Part shown: positions 47,040-59,301 of the stretch, in pieces | Layout: every line of letters begins with the position of its first letter | Numbering within the stretch: position 1 is the first letter of the stretch | Source of the DNA: Macrothele yani | Lineage: Eukaryota > Arthropoda > Arachnida > Araneae > Macrothelidae | Direction: 5' to 3' | Assembly: GCA_039090855.1 (NCBI GenBank) | Contig: CM077007.1 | Span: 17,905,515 to 17,969,514 of the forward strand | DNA: 64,000 nucleotides | The notes under the pieces: generated by a model | What the model saw: only the letters and a program-made list of their open reading frames with translations | Databases searched by the model: none | What the model was told of the DNA's origin: nothing | Translations under genes and position numbers: made by a program

Positions 47040-48042
47040 CAGGGATCATAGCATACTTCTGGAAAATTTTAGGTAAGAATTTTAGGAATTTTAGGAATTT
47101 TTAGAAAAATTTTAGGAAAATTTTAGGAGTGTATTTCAATAAAAACTAGATGTATATATTTGTATACATCTAGTAAAACAACTTTGTATACATTGTAAAG
47201 AGTTTGCTTCACACCCTTCAACCATATATACTGATAGACTGCGCATGACATCAAAATTTCTGGCTCCAACATAAAATCACATGACAACAGTCAAAAAGAT
47301 GGGTTACACCTGCTGTGCTTATGGTTGCTCTGACCGATATAGTAAAGAAAGTTCTATGATTTTTCATGGGTAAGAAACGAATTAAATACCTAAGTCAATA
47401 AAGTTCAATTACTTAACCAGAAACTTGCAGCTATTGATATAAAAATATAGTAACTTAAGAAAAAAAAATGGAATCCATGTTCCAAATTCTTCGCAAATGT
47501 TCATCACATTATAAATCACAAAATGTAAACAACACGATCATGCATGTATATAGCTCATAAGTAAACTTACCTGAAGAGTTTTCATTATATATGAGGTGCA
47601 TTCACATAATACACCGAAAACACTGAAGTTCTGCAGCGTAAATTAGTAATCATAACAGCATTTGTACACGAAATTTGGAGTCTGATGATGACGTGCCCAA
47701 TGTTTGAGCCATGGCGGCTTTGATGCAGCTATTGCCAATGCGCAGTCCATTAGTATATATGGTCGAAGTTCACACCCAAATTTTTTGCATAACATCTAAT
47801 GTCTAAAGTTTAAGTATGATTTACTTCTAATGTTCAGTTCTTATCTTTTCACGTGTTATTATCATATTCAAGTATATTTACCACATTCAAGTTTCACTTT
47901 GAACATTAATATGCTGTTGAACCAGAAGCAATTCACGATTTTCACAGTAAAGTTTTCAGGTTTCACATTAAACTATAATATCCTAAAAGGTAATTGAAAA
48001 CCAAGAACTATGTACAATTGTTCACTGAATTACTTTTTCATA

Positions 48043-48350
48043 TTATTGTTTTAACCTTTTCCTGATTAGCCTATCTTTTTCTGCTTCCACCACAACTAAT
48101 TTACTTTCAGTTTTCTTTATTTCAGCTGAACCTTGTATGATCAAGTTAGAGGCAACTGCTATTTCAACAGTATTTTGTTTTTCTACAGCTTTTCTCATTC
48201 TTCCTGTTCCCTCTTGAATTACTGCTAGGGAGGCTTCTTTATCTTTTTTAAGCCTATTTATTTCTGCATCATTTTCTTTTATTTTGTCATCAAACTCAGC
48301 TTTTCTTTTTTTCTCTAGCTGCTTTTCCTTATTTTCCCTCTCTTTCTTCG
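48043..48350 (-). pseudogene. hAT transposase C-terminal coiled coil, truncated
   Basis: The reading KERENKEKQLEKKRKAEFDD to the stop at 48043 (RLIRKRLKQ) is a charged, heptad-like tail of about 100 residues. It lies downstream of the ERGFS dimerisation region in copy 1. Here the frame is intact, whereas copy 1 lacks one T in a homopolymer at about 2812. The zinc finger and catalytic core are missing. Confidence 0.8.
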
Positions 48351-50810
48351 AAAATAAAAGCATAACAAACAGCGCGAAAACTAGCTCATAAATAGAATAT
48401 TTGAAACACTCTCAATGTATGCACTCTCAATTATTAGGGATGGTAGAGGGGAAGGGAATAGAACTGTCCAAAATTAGCATGTTTTCGTTGCGCTAGGGCG
48501 CTTAAGCACGGCTGAATTCCTTCAGATACCCCCAATGTTCAAATGATTGAAATGTGCTGATGTTCATGGAATGAAATGGTTGATCAGCTATGATGACCGC
48601 ATAAAAGTTCGGGGTGGGGGGAGGGCTTTATTTTTTTTTTATTTTTTAGTTTATGCAACATTTTACATCACTCCAGTATTTATCTTGTCATCATCAACAA
48701 TCGCAATGCAACTACCGCTTACGATCGCGGATATCAGCAACCGAAAATCTGCCATATCTCTAAGTGATATAACACACAGTATCCTGTTACAGTGTATTGT
48801 AATTGAAAAAAAAAAGGATGTGGAAAAAAGAAACTTTCAGAAATTAAGATCATCAAGTCATGCGTTTCAAAAATCCGTTTTCCTTTATAACGTTTAAAAA
48901 CATGTTTTTGCTTTTTTACCTGTAGTGTAAATAAAAAAAACTATGTTGATTTTTTTTTATGGAATCAGACGTCCGTATGTCTGATTGTCTTCATCTGAGT
49001 TCACACTTTAGCTACTGTGTACAAGTAGACCTATTTTTTCAGTTCAAAAATATGTAGTTTTGTATATATTCACAGTATAAGTCATTCCTTATTCCCACAG
49101 AACTGAATTCAGCATATGCAAAATGAAGATCATCAAGACCCGCCCAACACTATGTTTCTGATTGTCTGCTGTTTATATTCAAGAAATGCAAACATGGATC
49201 AATGGTGAATGCAGCAACTATGATTTTTATTTATTACCAAGAAAAAAAAAAAAAAGAGCTGTGAAAGCTGTAAAGCTGAAACAGATATTTCTCTCGAACC
49301 CCCCCCCCCACCCCACCCCCATGCACAAAAACATTCCAATTAAGATCAAACAGCAGGAGGACGCGTCCACACAACACAACCTTTGGAATTACCTGATGGA
49401 ATGGCTTCTTTTCATTTGGCACATCGCCATAAATCACCACCTGCAGCTCACTGAACTGTCAAGTTGCACCCTTCCTCCTTACTTTAACTATAATAGAAAC
49501 TGTAAAAAAAAAAAATGCTCCCCAATTTTCGACAAAATTAAATTTACCAAATTTACGTCATGATGTTGCAATTTACTAAAATACGTTTGTTTATCTGCTG
49601 AATATTGCTTAAATCCATTGAAAACTTTTTAATTATATATGATTTTTTTATTAAAACAGTAACTCAGACGTCTGAATAAAAACGTGTTTGTAATTCAAAT
49701 AGAGTCCATATCATCACAGAAAAAAATTTAAGGATCACTCTGTTTAAATAAACCATGGCATCTAAAAAAGTAATTCACTTGCTTTTCCCGTAATTTATAA
49801 TTACTGTTTCTTTTTTTCAATCCGATTATGCAACGTTTTTTTTTTTTTTTTGCATCTGCTAAAGTTCCTAACGGAATTTGGCGAAATTTGCACTAGAACT
49901 TTATTGTGATGTATCTTAACTACTGTAAAAATTTTACTGTGTTATTTTCAAAATTCAGAAAAATGGATTTCTGAAAATATTCTCCTAGTCCTTTTGTGCT
50001 GTGGAAGTGATAAACAGGTGTTTGCTTTCTTCCCAACCAAGGGCTTCAGATCAAGCGCTCCCAGCTGTCAATCAACCGTTGCTATGGTAACACCCTTTCT
50101 GCTGGAGGCTCACTCTGTCCAAAGAGGCACACATACTTGTCTATAATAAAAATTACCAATGCTAACTTTTAAAGTTTTAAACCGATTCAACTGGAATTTT
50201 GGAAGTGAGCTTCTGTAATCCAATTACAGTGAATGTAAAAATTTCAGCCACTTTCGTGAAAAATTCGCAAAGATAGTTTTCTTATTTTTTATCATAAGTA
50301 GTGGAAGTCTCTTGAGGGGAGGGAGGGTGGCATGCACATAAACAAGAAGTAGATGAATGTGTTGTTCAGGCATACTCCTCACTGGTGGATGCCAGCTGAC
50401 TTGGTACATACGCGACCCCCTGCAAATGCTAAATGCCTCTTCTTTCCCCTTCTGTTCTCAATTGTCGGACGGACATCAAGCTCCCCTTCGACCTACTAGT
50501 AATCATCCAATTTTATTGCACTGGAAGAAGTGCCTTTTTTTTTTTCTTTTTTTCCCCCAGCCAAATTAGGATTTGGTGCAAATAGGAAAACCGCTGCCGG
50601 TGGTTTCTTTGAGAACAGAAAAGAACTTTAAAAAATGAAGGGGTAACAGTAACATGATTTCCTAAAGGGCATTTTTAAGCACTAATTTCAAATTTCAAGG
50701 CTTTTCAAGACGGCATTAAAAAAACACCGTTTTTCCAGGATATTCAGGCCTTGAAAACGTAATCATGATTTTCCAGGACTTTCCAGGTTTTCAAGCACGC
50801 GTGCGCACCC
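48351..50810. other. Foreign DNA carried inside hAT copy 2
   Basis: It has no match to copy 1 and no recognisable coding domain. It contains poly-purine and poly-pyrimidine patches and a C-rich tract near 49302. At 50690-50812 there is a terminus-like sequence (TTTCCAGGACTTTCCAGG then GCACGCGTGCGCACCCTG) of the dispersed AAGGACTTTT family. At least part of the interior is therefore another small element. Confidence 0.6.
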
Positions 50811-50965
50811 TGCGTAATGGTAAATTTATTGGCGTTAATAACGGTTGTGTTTTGAATAAATAAGCTTACGAAAATTTTAGGATGAATAGCAAATTTTAGG
50901 TATAATTTTAGGAATTTAAGGAGGGTCACAAAATATTAGGAATTTTAGGAGGAATGCGATCCCTG

Positions 50966-51937
50966 GAACCTGTTCTTCAGTTCCAACTTGAAGGTATTAT
51001 GGTGTTTTTTAAGGTTGGTTATGTCAATAGATTTTGTTTGTCTTATGAGCTTGCCACGTTCAAGTTTAGTGTTGAGGTGCATCTTACATCTCACCAATCT
51101 ATGGTCACTACCTGTGTTGAACTTGTTTAGCACACTGCAGTCTTCTATGACGAATTTTTTGTTACACATAATAAAATCAATTTCACTTGTCGTCCCATTT
51201 GGATGTCCCCATGTCCATTTCCTGTGTGGCTTTTTCTTGAAGAAGGAGTTCAAGATGAAAAACCCTTCTGCCTCTGCAAACTCAACGAGAGTATTTCCAC
51301 GCTGGTTTCTGTTGCCGTGACCGAATTTACCTACTGAAGTTTCATTCTGTTGCCGTTGCCCTATTTTTGCATTGAAATCTCCCATAATTATTTTCAAGTG
51401 CTGCTTACCTTTATTATTTAGATGACAAATTTCCTCATAAAATTCTTCAATTTCTTCTTCAGGATGACTTGTGGTGGGTGCATAAGTTTGAATAATCTGA
51501 GCCTGGTATCTTTTTGAGAGTTGGATAACAAGTCGTGCAGCTCTGTCAGAGGAACTTTCAACTTCTACAACTTTATCCTTCAGTTTCTTGTTTATTATAA
51601 ATCCAACACCACTAGTTCTGCCAGTATCTGTCCCACGATAGTAGAAGAGATGTCCACTTTTCAGTTCGATGAGATCTTCTCCTTTTCTCCTTACCTCACT
51701 TAGCCCCACGATGTCCCACTTGATCCTTTGTAGTTCCTCTTCCAATTCAAGAAGCCTTGAATCAGAAGATACGGAGCGTCCATTGTACGTAGCCAAGGTC
51801 AGCATCAGATGGCAGCCTAGTCCGGTCCTCCGGGGATTCTTAGCACCCTCTGCCTTCATGTCGCACTGGCCGCTGCCTTGGCCAGGTACATTCCAGCTGC
51901 CGGAGACTGAGGGCCAAGATTTAAGTTGTGGAGTCAT
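50966..51937 (-). pseudogene. LINE apurinic-type endonuclease part (split ORF)
   Basis: It starts at ATG 51937 (MTPQLKSWPSVSGSWNVPGQ). The endonuclease begins at LTLATYNGRSVSS, continues with WDIVGLSEVRRKGED, HLKIIMGDFNAKIGQ (catalytic Asp/Asn) and TSEIDFIM, and ends with GSDHRLVRC (catalytic Asp/His). All expected APE-type motifs are present. The frame then runs into hAT sequence at 50965. In the uninterrupted copy 2 it continues into the RT linker. Confidence 0.93.
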
Positions 51938-52149
51938 TTTGGAGGGGTTTGGCCATAACTCACCACGCTGGCCAAGCGGGTTGGTGAGTGTGGGATAGAA
52001 TTTCCTCTAATCCCGATGGTATAGTTATACCGCTATTGGCGGTCGTCAGAGCCCCTTTAGTGGGAACAGGATGCACCACGAGAAGGCGGGGTTGACATTT
52101 GTCAAGGAGAGGCTGTGATGTTACGCATCACCTGACCTTACATCAATAT

Positions 52150-52969
52150 ACAGAACACTATTTATATTTAATTATTTTGAAATAATGCTTCCTTACATTG
52201 GGGATTTAAGGATAAGGAAAGGTTAAATATTTTTTAAATTTTCAAAGGAACAAAGGGATTACGGTACTATTTCTTAAACAAATACTCGTGTGAGCAAGGA
52301 TTTGTGTTACATTTTATTTAGGGAAGGAATTTTCAACATAATATTGCTGCTCAAACTATATTTTAAATTTGTACTCAACGGCAAACAAAGTATGCACAAA
52401 AATTTCAAAAATGTAATGACGGAGAATAACAGGAAACCCTTTAATCTAACTGCTTTTTTTCAGCTGCGTTCATCAAGGATCAAGGCAATTTCACTGGGCA
52501 TGATTAGAAAACCAATTACAGCAGATGGATAGTATTAGTTAGCTCAGAAAATACTAAGAAACAACTAGATTTAACTTTCTGATATTAGAAAACAATTTGA
52601 TTTTACAGCAAATTTTTACATAAAGTATTCATTAGAAAATTTTAGTAAAGATCAAAATAAGTCCCAAAAAAATCAGCTACTTACTTCCACCAGTGGCTAA
52701 AAAGTATGTTACAAAAATTAACAAATGGCACACAAAAAGTTTCTCATAGCAGAAGGAAGGTATCAGAGACAGAGATTTTCAAATCAAACAGCCAAAAGAA
52801 GAGATACAGAAGAAACATGATACAACTCTATACCCTCTAGCAGAATTTTGCATAATGGGAAAGTTGAAAAGTATATTTCATACTTTTATTTCATACAGGA
52901 GAAAAAGTATATTTCATACTTTTTATTTCCTACAGGCGAAAAGTATATTTCATGGCAAAAGCTATGCTA
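52150..52969. other. Intron sequence, small TTTCATACTTTT repeats
   Basis: AAAGTATATTTCATACTTTT-like phrases occur three times near 52868-52950. Nothing else was recognised. Confidence 0.45.
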
Positions 52970-54225
52970 AGGAAAAAGAACTTTTCAAATGCGTCTCCCG
53001 GTGGCAGATATAGCAAGAAAAAGGTTTTGACCTTCACGCTCCCAAAGGAGAAAGTTGTGTATCGTTTAAAGAGGATCTTATTGTAGCAAAAATCTTATTA
53101 ATTCCCCATCTTCATGCTAGCAAATAGCATACTGTAAAAAAAGAAATTGCTCAAAAGAGTTTTTAGAAGCAGAGATACAGCTGCAAATGGAAGTACACAA
53201 ACACCACCTAGCAGCAGAACTGTGAACTACAAATCTCTTTAAATATAAACGTGAAATGTTCCATAAGGTACATGGTATACGGTGTTCAAAGAATTTTTTT
53301 AAATTGGACATTTAGAAATACATATATTGAGAAAAATAGATTAAATACTTGCACCCCCTAGCGGCAAAATTGCACTTTATTTTGGGATGAAAATATAAAC
53401 AACGAGTTTTCATAATTAGTAGTATCTGATAAATAAATAAAAAAATTCAATCAGGTTTTTAGTCCCGCAGATATTACTGTAAACGGAAACATTAACTGAT
53501 GCCCTCTAATGGCACACTTGTGCATTAAGAAAATTATAAAATTATATGAGAAACATTTCAGAGAAAATGCCCTCCAACAAAGAAATAATTTTTCAAATTG
53601 GACTCATAGAAACAGAGATATCGACAAAAATAAGATCTGCATCTACGCTACCTGGTGGGAAAACTATGCACTATTTTAAGCACGAGGTATTCTCAAAGGG
53701 TTATTCTAGGTGAGGGGTGTCGTTTACAAAAGAATTTTGTCAATCGAGTTTTCAGAAGCTCAGATCTTGTTGCAAATACATCAGAAGCCAAAATACACAC
53801 TTACGTCCCCTGGTGGCCAAACCCTTCTTTACCAAAGATGAGAAATTATATGCAAAACATTTCATGAAGAATGTTTCGAATCAGACTATTAGAAGCAGAG
53901 ATATCGAGAAAACCGTAATTTACCTTTACACCCCCTAGCAAAAAATCTATGTATTACTTCTGTAACTAAAATAGTCTTCAATATAAATGGCATCAAATGG
54001 AAAAATAATTTTTTCAATCGGATATTTAGAAGCAAATATATGAAGTAAAATGTATTTTGAATTCAATAGGATCTACATTTACGACCTCTAGCGCCGAAGT
54101 TGCGCATCAGGGGAAAAAACGAATTAAAAAATCATCACTCTCACATTTCAAGCTTCCTACTACAAAAATAATTTTACAAATTGAACAAATAGTTGCAGAG
54201 ATATGGTGTCCCTGGCCGGACAGAC
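52970..54225 (+). repeat. Strongly diverged tandem repeat, about 8-9 units of roughly 145 bp
   Basis: Each unit carries a TTAGAAGCAGAGATAT-like phrase (near 53163, 53306, 53455, 53603, 53749, 53887, 54025 and 54188). It is followed 35-45 bases later by CACCCCCTAGCGGC-like sequence and a TTGCAC-like tail, and then by an A-rich segment with AACATTTCATG. Spacing is 135-165 bp. Units differ heavily, so the array is old. It has no open frame. Confidence 0.78.
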
Positions 54226-54814
54226 AAAGTAATGACACAAGCGCGAATTTTTTTTTTTTTTTTTTTTACAAAAGACGTGCTAATAATGCAGCTTTAGTAC
54301 TGGTAACAGACCAGAAAACCATCAGCCCCCACATTTTGCAAGGGGTGGGGAGGATAACTTGTCAGACATAAGTTATATCAGTACAAAAATCCTCAACTAC
54401 AAAACATCGTGCAGGGACAAAAAGGCAGGAATGGATAAAATTCCAGGACATGTAACAGAGTTTTAGGATATTTCCAGGACTTTTCCAGGACAAAATGGAA
54501 TTTCAGGACATCCATCACATGACTGTAGGGTTTATTAGGAGGCAGCAATAAATACAAAAAGACAGGTTTCAGTTGGGCTGTTTGTACTTCTCTGATATCT
54601 GTATATATTTGAAACAAAACAAAACATTGGTCACTTAATTTAGGGCAAATGGCTTCATGAAAATAAAAGGTTATAATTCTAAGATAAACATGACATACAT
54701 TTCTTAGGTAAGGCTTTGACCCAAAATTTGTGGTGTATAAAAATAAAATTCAGAAAACATGACCAGTGAGAGAGCAGAGAGACAGAGAGAAGAGGGTGAG
54801 AAATATATACGTAC
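54226..54814. other. Intron sequence with poly-T and CCAGGACTTTTCC fragment
   Basis: There is a poly-T run at 54247-54267. Near 54460-54510 are TTCCAGGACTTTTCCAGGAC phrases of the dispersed family. No exon. Confidence 0.45.
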
Positions 54815-54911
54815 GTATTGCTATAGGTGTGCATCATACAACCGTAAGGTTGCCAAACTCTGTATCCCTGAAAGCGGCCATCACTCAAAAGCCACTTGCA
54901 AGAGTCTATAC
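54815..54911 (-). CDS. CASD1: CASD1 exon: N-terminal luminal DSC...CMMH segment
   Basis: The exon runs from acceptor TTTCTTTCTAG to donor GTACGT. It encodes [20 protein letters not shown] and then [11 protein letters not shown]. This aligns by eye with the start of the CASD1 luminal domain (DSCEYLLSSGRF, VWQPHSCMMHKY), including both cysteines. It leaves two bases that complete a Thr codon with the first base of the 41571-41760 exon. The preceding exon must end with one base, probably the G of a Gly codon. That exon, with the signal anchor, was not identified. Confidence 0.92.
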
Positions 54912-55157
54912 CTAGAAAGAAAAAAATGTCAACATTGAACATGAAAAATGTGAATATAAAATTTGCCTTGATCAAATACAGTAGCATGCACACATTACTT
55001 ACCAGGTACAGAATGCATAAGAATTTGTTAATAAACAGCTAAGAAGTGATAAATTTGGACAGTGATTTTAAGACCTGTATCTTAGGACAAGCTACACTTG
55101 AAGAATCAAAGCAGTTTACAGAGTAGTACTTAATGGAGTATTTCCTACAAACAGATA
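54912..55157. other. Intron sequence, nothing recognised
   Basis: No feature is supported. Confidence 0.4.
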
Positions 55158-55159
55158 TA

Positions 55160-55298
55160 CAGTAGATTCCACTAGAAAACTTTAGTAAAACTGAGCAGCT
55201 GCCCTAACTATGTGAAGCTTTATATCAAAGAGCTAATTTGGGATGTTCTTCAAGAACTGTCCCAAATAAATGGCTGCCCCAATTAACCAGAATTACCT
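55160..55298. mobile_element. MITE, second copy (degraded)
   Basis: CAGTAGATTCCACTAG at the left and CCCAATTAACCAGAATTACC at the right, with AGAGCTAATTTGGGATGTTC inside, match the MITE at 43899-44059. The left terminus has diverged. Confidence 0.75.
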
Positions 55299-55439
55299 AT
55301 ATTTAAATTTGTCCTTACCTTTATATATATATATGTCACTAAGCTGTTCTCTGAGATTCAGAGGTTAGCTCCACAAAGAAATACAAACTACCACACATTT
55401 TTAACTGATTACTTACTGTTGCAGTATCAAACTTCCCCA

Positions 55440-55870
55440 TTTACAGAAATCTTGACAAGCAACTCGGGTTTCACTGACATCCATCACACGACGTACGCTA
55501 GATCTTCTATACTTCATACTCATCATCTTTTTCTCATGCAGACACTCCCGAATCTGATCCTCCCATGACTACCTTGGCCTTTCTCTGCTTTTCCTTCCTG
55601 CCACTTGGGCTAAAAAAATTTCTTAGTATGCATCTCATCACTCATTCTTTCAACATGGACAAAACACCGAAGCATATTAGTCTCCATCTTGCTAACAACA
55701 TTTTGCTTCACATTACCAACTGCAACACATCTTCATTCTTCACACGATCAGAACATGTCTTACCACAAACCTCCCATAAGTAATGCATTTTCTCTAGCAC
55801 ACAAACGACTCTATTTCTTCTGTAGTACCCATGTTTCACTGTCTAGTGTTCTTTCTAGATTTTTTTTACA
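55440..55870 (-). pseudogene. LINE reverse transcriptase, C-terminal tail fragment
   Basis: The minus strand, across frames, reads LDSETWVLQKK, then CARE-ALL (like the ATEMRFLRR region), then RCF-VHVERMSDEMHTKKFF and SWEDQIRECLHEKK. This order (SETW, then HV-RM, then PR-RW--I) is the usual C-terminal tail of non-LTR reverse transcriptases. It is a different lineage from the 45 and 56 kb LINEs. No catalytic core remains here. Confidence 0.6.
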
Positions 55871-56120
55871 GCCAGGCAGCAAGAAATTTTAACTGGGTGG
55901 TACTTTTAATGACTTTTTCACCAATCGAAAAAAAAAAAAAAAATTCTTAACATCATTATACTTATCAAACATCTTTAGCAGTGTGGTAGGCATTAATGTA
56001 ACATAACATGATAAGCAGTTAGAAAATTGTACAAAATTGGTTAGAAAAAATGAGTATTTACTAATAAATTATATTTGACACAAATTTCTTTTTTATATAT
56101 ATATATAGAGAGAGAGGGAT

Positions 56121-59100
56121 GTAAGGTCAGGTGATGCGTAACATCACAGCCTCTCCTTGACAAATGTCAACCCCGCCTTCTCGTGGTGCATCCTGTTCCC
56201 ACTAAAGGGGCTCTGACGACCGCCCATAGCGGTGTAACTATACCATCGGGATTAGAGGAAATTCTATCCCACACTCACCAACCCGCTTGGCCAGCGTGGT
56301 GAGTTATGGCCAAACCCCTCCAAAATGACTCCACAACTTAAATCTTGGCCCTCAGTCTCCGGCAGCTGGAATGTACCTGGCCAAGGCAGCGGCCAGTGCG
56401 ACATGAAGGCAGAGGGTGCTAAGAATCCCCGGAGGACCGGACTAGGCTGCCATCTGATGCTGACCTTGGCTACTTACAATGGACGCTCCCTATCTTCTGA
56501 TTCAAGGCTTCTTGAATTGGAAGAGGAACTACAAAGGATCAAGTGGGACATCGTGGGGCTAAGTGAGGTAAGGAGAAAAGGAGAAGATCTCATCGAACTG
56601 AAAAGTGGACATCTCTTCTACTATCGTGGGACAGATACTGGCAGAACTAGTGGTGTTGGATTTATAATAAACAAGAAACTGAAGGATAAAGTTGTAGAAG
56701 TTGAAAGTTCCTCTGACAGAGCTGCACGACTTGTTATCCAACTCTCGAAAAGATACCAGGCTCAGATTATTCAAACTTATGCACCCACCACAAGTCATCC
56801 TGAAGAAGAAATTGAAGAATTTTATGAGGAAATTTGTCATCTAAATAATAAAGGTAAGCAGCACTTGAAAATAATTATGGGAGATTTCAATGCAAAAATA
56901 GGGCAACAGCAACAGAATGAAACTTCAGTAGGTAAATTCGGTCATGGCAACAGAAACCAGCGTGGAAATACTCTCGTTGAGTTTGCAGAGGCAGAAGGGT
57001 TTTTCATCTTGAACTCCTTCTTCAAGAAAAAGCCACACAGGAAATGGACATGGAGACATCCAAATGGGACGACAAGTGAAATTGATTTTATTATGTGTAA
57101 CAAAAAATTCGTCATAGAAGACTGCAGTGTGCTAAACAAGTTCAACACAGGTAGTGACCATAGATTGGTGAGATGTAAGATGCACCTCAACACTAAACTT
57201 GAACGTGGCAAGCTCATAAGACAAACAAAATCTATTGACATAACCAACCTTAAAAAACACCATAATACCTTCAAGTTGGAACTGAAGAACAGGTTCTCTG
57301 CTTTAGAAGGCCTAACATCGGAAGAAGTGGACATCTCTGAAGTTAACAGAAAAGTAACCAAAGCTCTTATGGAAACAGCAACAAAATTAGCTGGGTCTAA
57401 GAACAAGTTGCATGTGAACAAATTATCAGGAAAAACAAAAATGTTGATGCAAAAAGAAGAGAGATGAGGACAACTAAAGAAGATGTGACTTCCAAAGTGG
57501 AATATATAGAGCTATGCAAGACAGTAAGAAAAAGTATCACTGAAGACGTAAGGAAATTCAACTGTGAAATAGTGAGGAAAGCAATTGAAAACAACCAAAG
57601 CCTAAAGATAGCAAAGGGACATCTCAGTAAGGGAAGAAAACAGATTATGGCACTGAGAAAAGAAGATGGTTCTGTAACAAGAAATAGAGGCGAAATTTTG
57701 ACAAGAGTGAAAGATTTCTACTCCAAATTATATGAAAGGGATGATATATGCACTCCAGACATCATGAAAGATACCAGTACCAGAGTTCCTCCAGTCCTTC
57801 CAGCAGAAGTTGCACATGCAATCAAGAACATGAAGCGAGGAAAAGCTCCAGGAGAAGATGGAATTACTGTAGACATCATACAAGAAGCAAGTGAAGAAAT
57901 CGAAACACTACTCGCCCAAATTTTCACTCGATGCCTTAATGAAGGAAAGATTCCTGAGGATTGGAACACCGCTACAATGATCCTGTTACATAAGAAAGGT
58001 GACATTGAGGATCTCGGAAACTACAGACCTATCAGCCTCCTATCAGTAGTTTATAAAATCTTCACTAAAGTTCTTTCACACCGCTTGAAGGTAACACTGG
58101 ACATGGCTCAACCGAGAGAACAAGCTGGATTCAGGAGTGGCTACAGCACAATAGATCATATCCACGTGCTGAGAGAACTAATTGAAAGAGCGAGGGAATA
58201 TGAACTTCCATTGTGCATGGCTTTTATCGATTATGAAAAAGCCTTTGATTCGGTGAAACCATCAGCAGTTACAATGGCTCTGAAAACCTGCGGTATTGAA
58301 GATGCATACGTTAATATTATTAATAACATCTATGAAAATGCAAGTGCAAAGATTAGGCTGTTTGAAAATACAACACACGTAAAAATTGGAAAGGGAGTGA
58401 GACAAGGTGACACCATATCTCCCAAGCTCTTTAATGCCACATTGGAGGGTGTTTTTCAGTCGCTGAGCTGGGAAAACAAGGGGATAAAGATTAATGGAGA
58501 TTATCTAACCCACCTTCGTTTTGCTGATGACGTAGTCATTTTTGCAACTACCCCATCAGAGCTGCAGAGTATGATCCAGGAACTTGCTGACAAGAGTAAA
58601 GAAGTGGGATTAAAAATGAACTTTCAGAAGACAAAAGTGATGTTCAATGCTTTTACAAGAAATGAAGATTTATCGATTGATGGAGAAAAGCTGGAGATAA
58701 CAGACACATACGTTTATCTTGGACAGCAGATATCAAGTGAGGGCCACATTGATGAAGAAATTAATCGGCGCACAAAACTTGCCTGGAGAGCTTTTGGAAG
58801 AAACAGCATAATTTTCAAGAGCAATATGCCATTATGTCTTAAAAGAAAAGTGTTTGAGCAATGCATCCTTCCAGTGCTTACGTATGGTGTAGAGACGCGG
58901 ACCTTAACTAAAAGAGACATACAAAGGCTGCAGACAACTCAAAGAAGCATGGAGAGGTGCATGCTTGGTGTAACCAGGAGAGATAAGAAGAGGAACACGT
59001 GGATCCGAAAAATGACGAGAGTGGAAGACATCATGATCAGAGTTAAATCCCTGAAATGGCAATGGGCTGGACATACTGCCAGAAGGACAGATCATCGATG

Positions 59101-59301
59101 GACAGCCGAAATTTTAGATTGGATTCCAAGGGACAGGAGAAGACCCAGAAGAAGACCACATGGGAGATGGGTGGATGAAATTCGAAAGTATGCAGGGGTG
59201 ACATGGAGGAGACTGGCACAAGACAGACCGTTGTGGAGGAAACTTGGGGAGACCTTCGTCCAGCAGTGGATTGATAATGGTTGACTATGATGATGATGAT
59301 G

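Larger units (their letters stand above)
47040..50965 (-). mobile_element. hAT-like element, copy 2, non-autonomous with foreign interior
   Basis: The ends CAGGGATC (47040) and GATCCCTG (to 50965) are the same as copy 1. GAACCT flanks both sides (47034-47039, 50966-50971), exactly as predicted by the uninterrupted LINE copy 2. The outer 47040-48350 matches copy 1 (1547-2855) almost base for base, and 50811-50965 matches 5690-5845. Between these lies 2.46 kb unrelated to copy 1. It needs a transposase in trans. Confidence 0.93.
45025..52141 (-). mobile_element. Full-length RTE-like LINE, copy 1, split by a hAT element
   Basis: The 5' end (GTAAGGTCAGGTGATGCG) is at 52141 and the 3' end is a (ATG)n tail at 45025-45045. 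ATCAATAT occurs at both outer flanks (45017-45024, 52142-52149) as a target duplication. Removing the hAT insertion (47040-50965) and one GAACCT leaves about 3.2 kb, close to copy 2 at 56121-59303. The short 3' microsatellite tail is typical of RTE-clade LINEs. Confidence 0.93.

Noticed and set aside
55565..55783. A plus-strand frame of 72 codons.
   Set aside because: The minus strand carries LINE RT tail motifs, which explains the sequence better.
56942..57421. A 159-codon minus-strand frame across the second LINE endonuclease.
   Set aside because: It is the antisense of a strongly supported endonuclease frame and has no motifs of its own.
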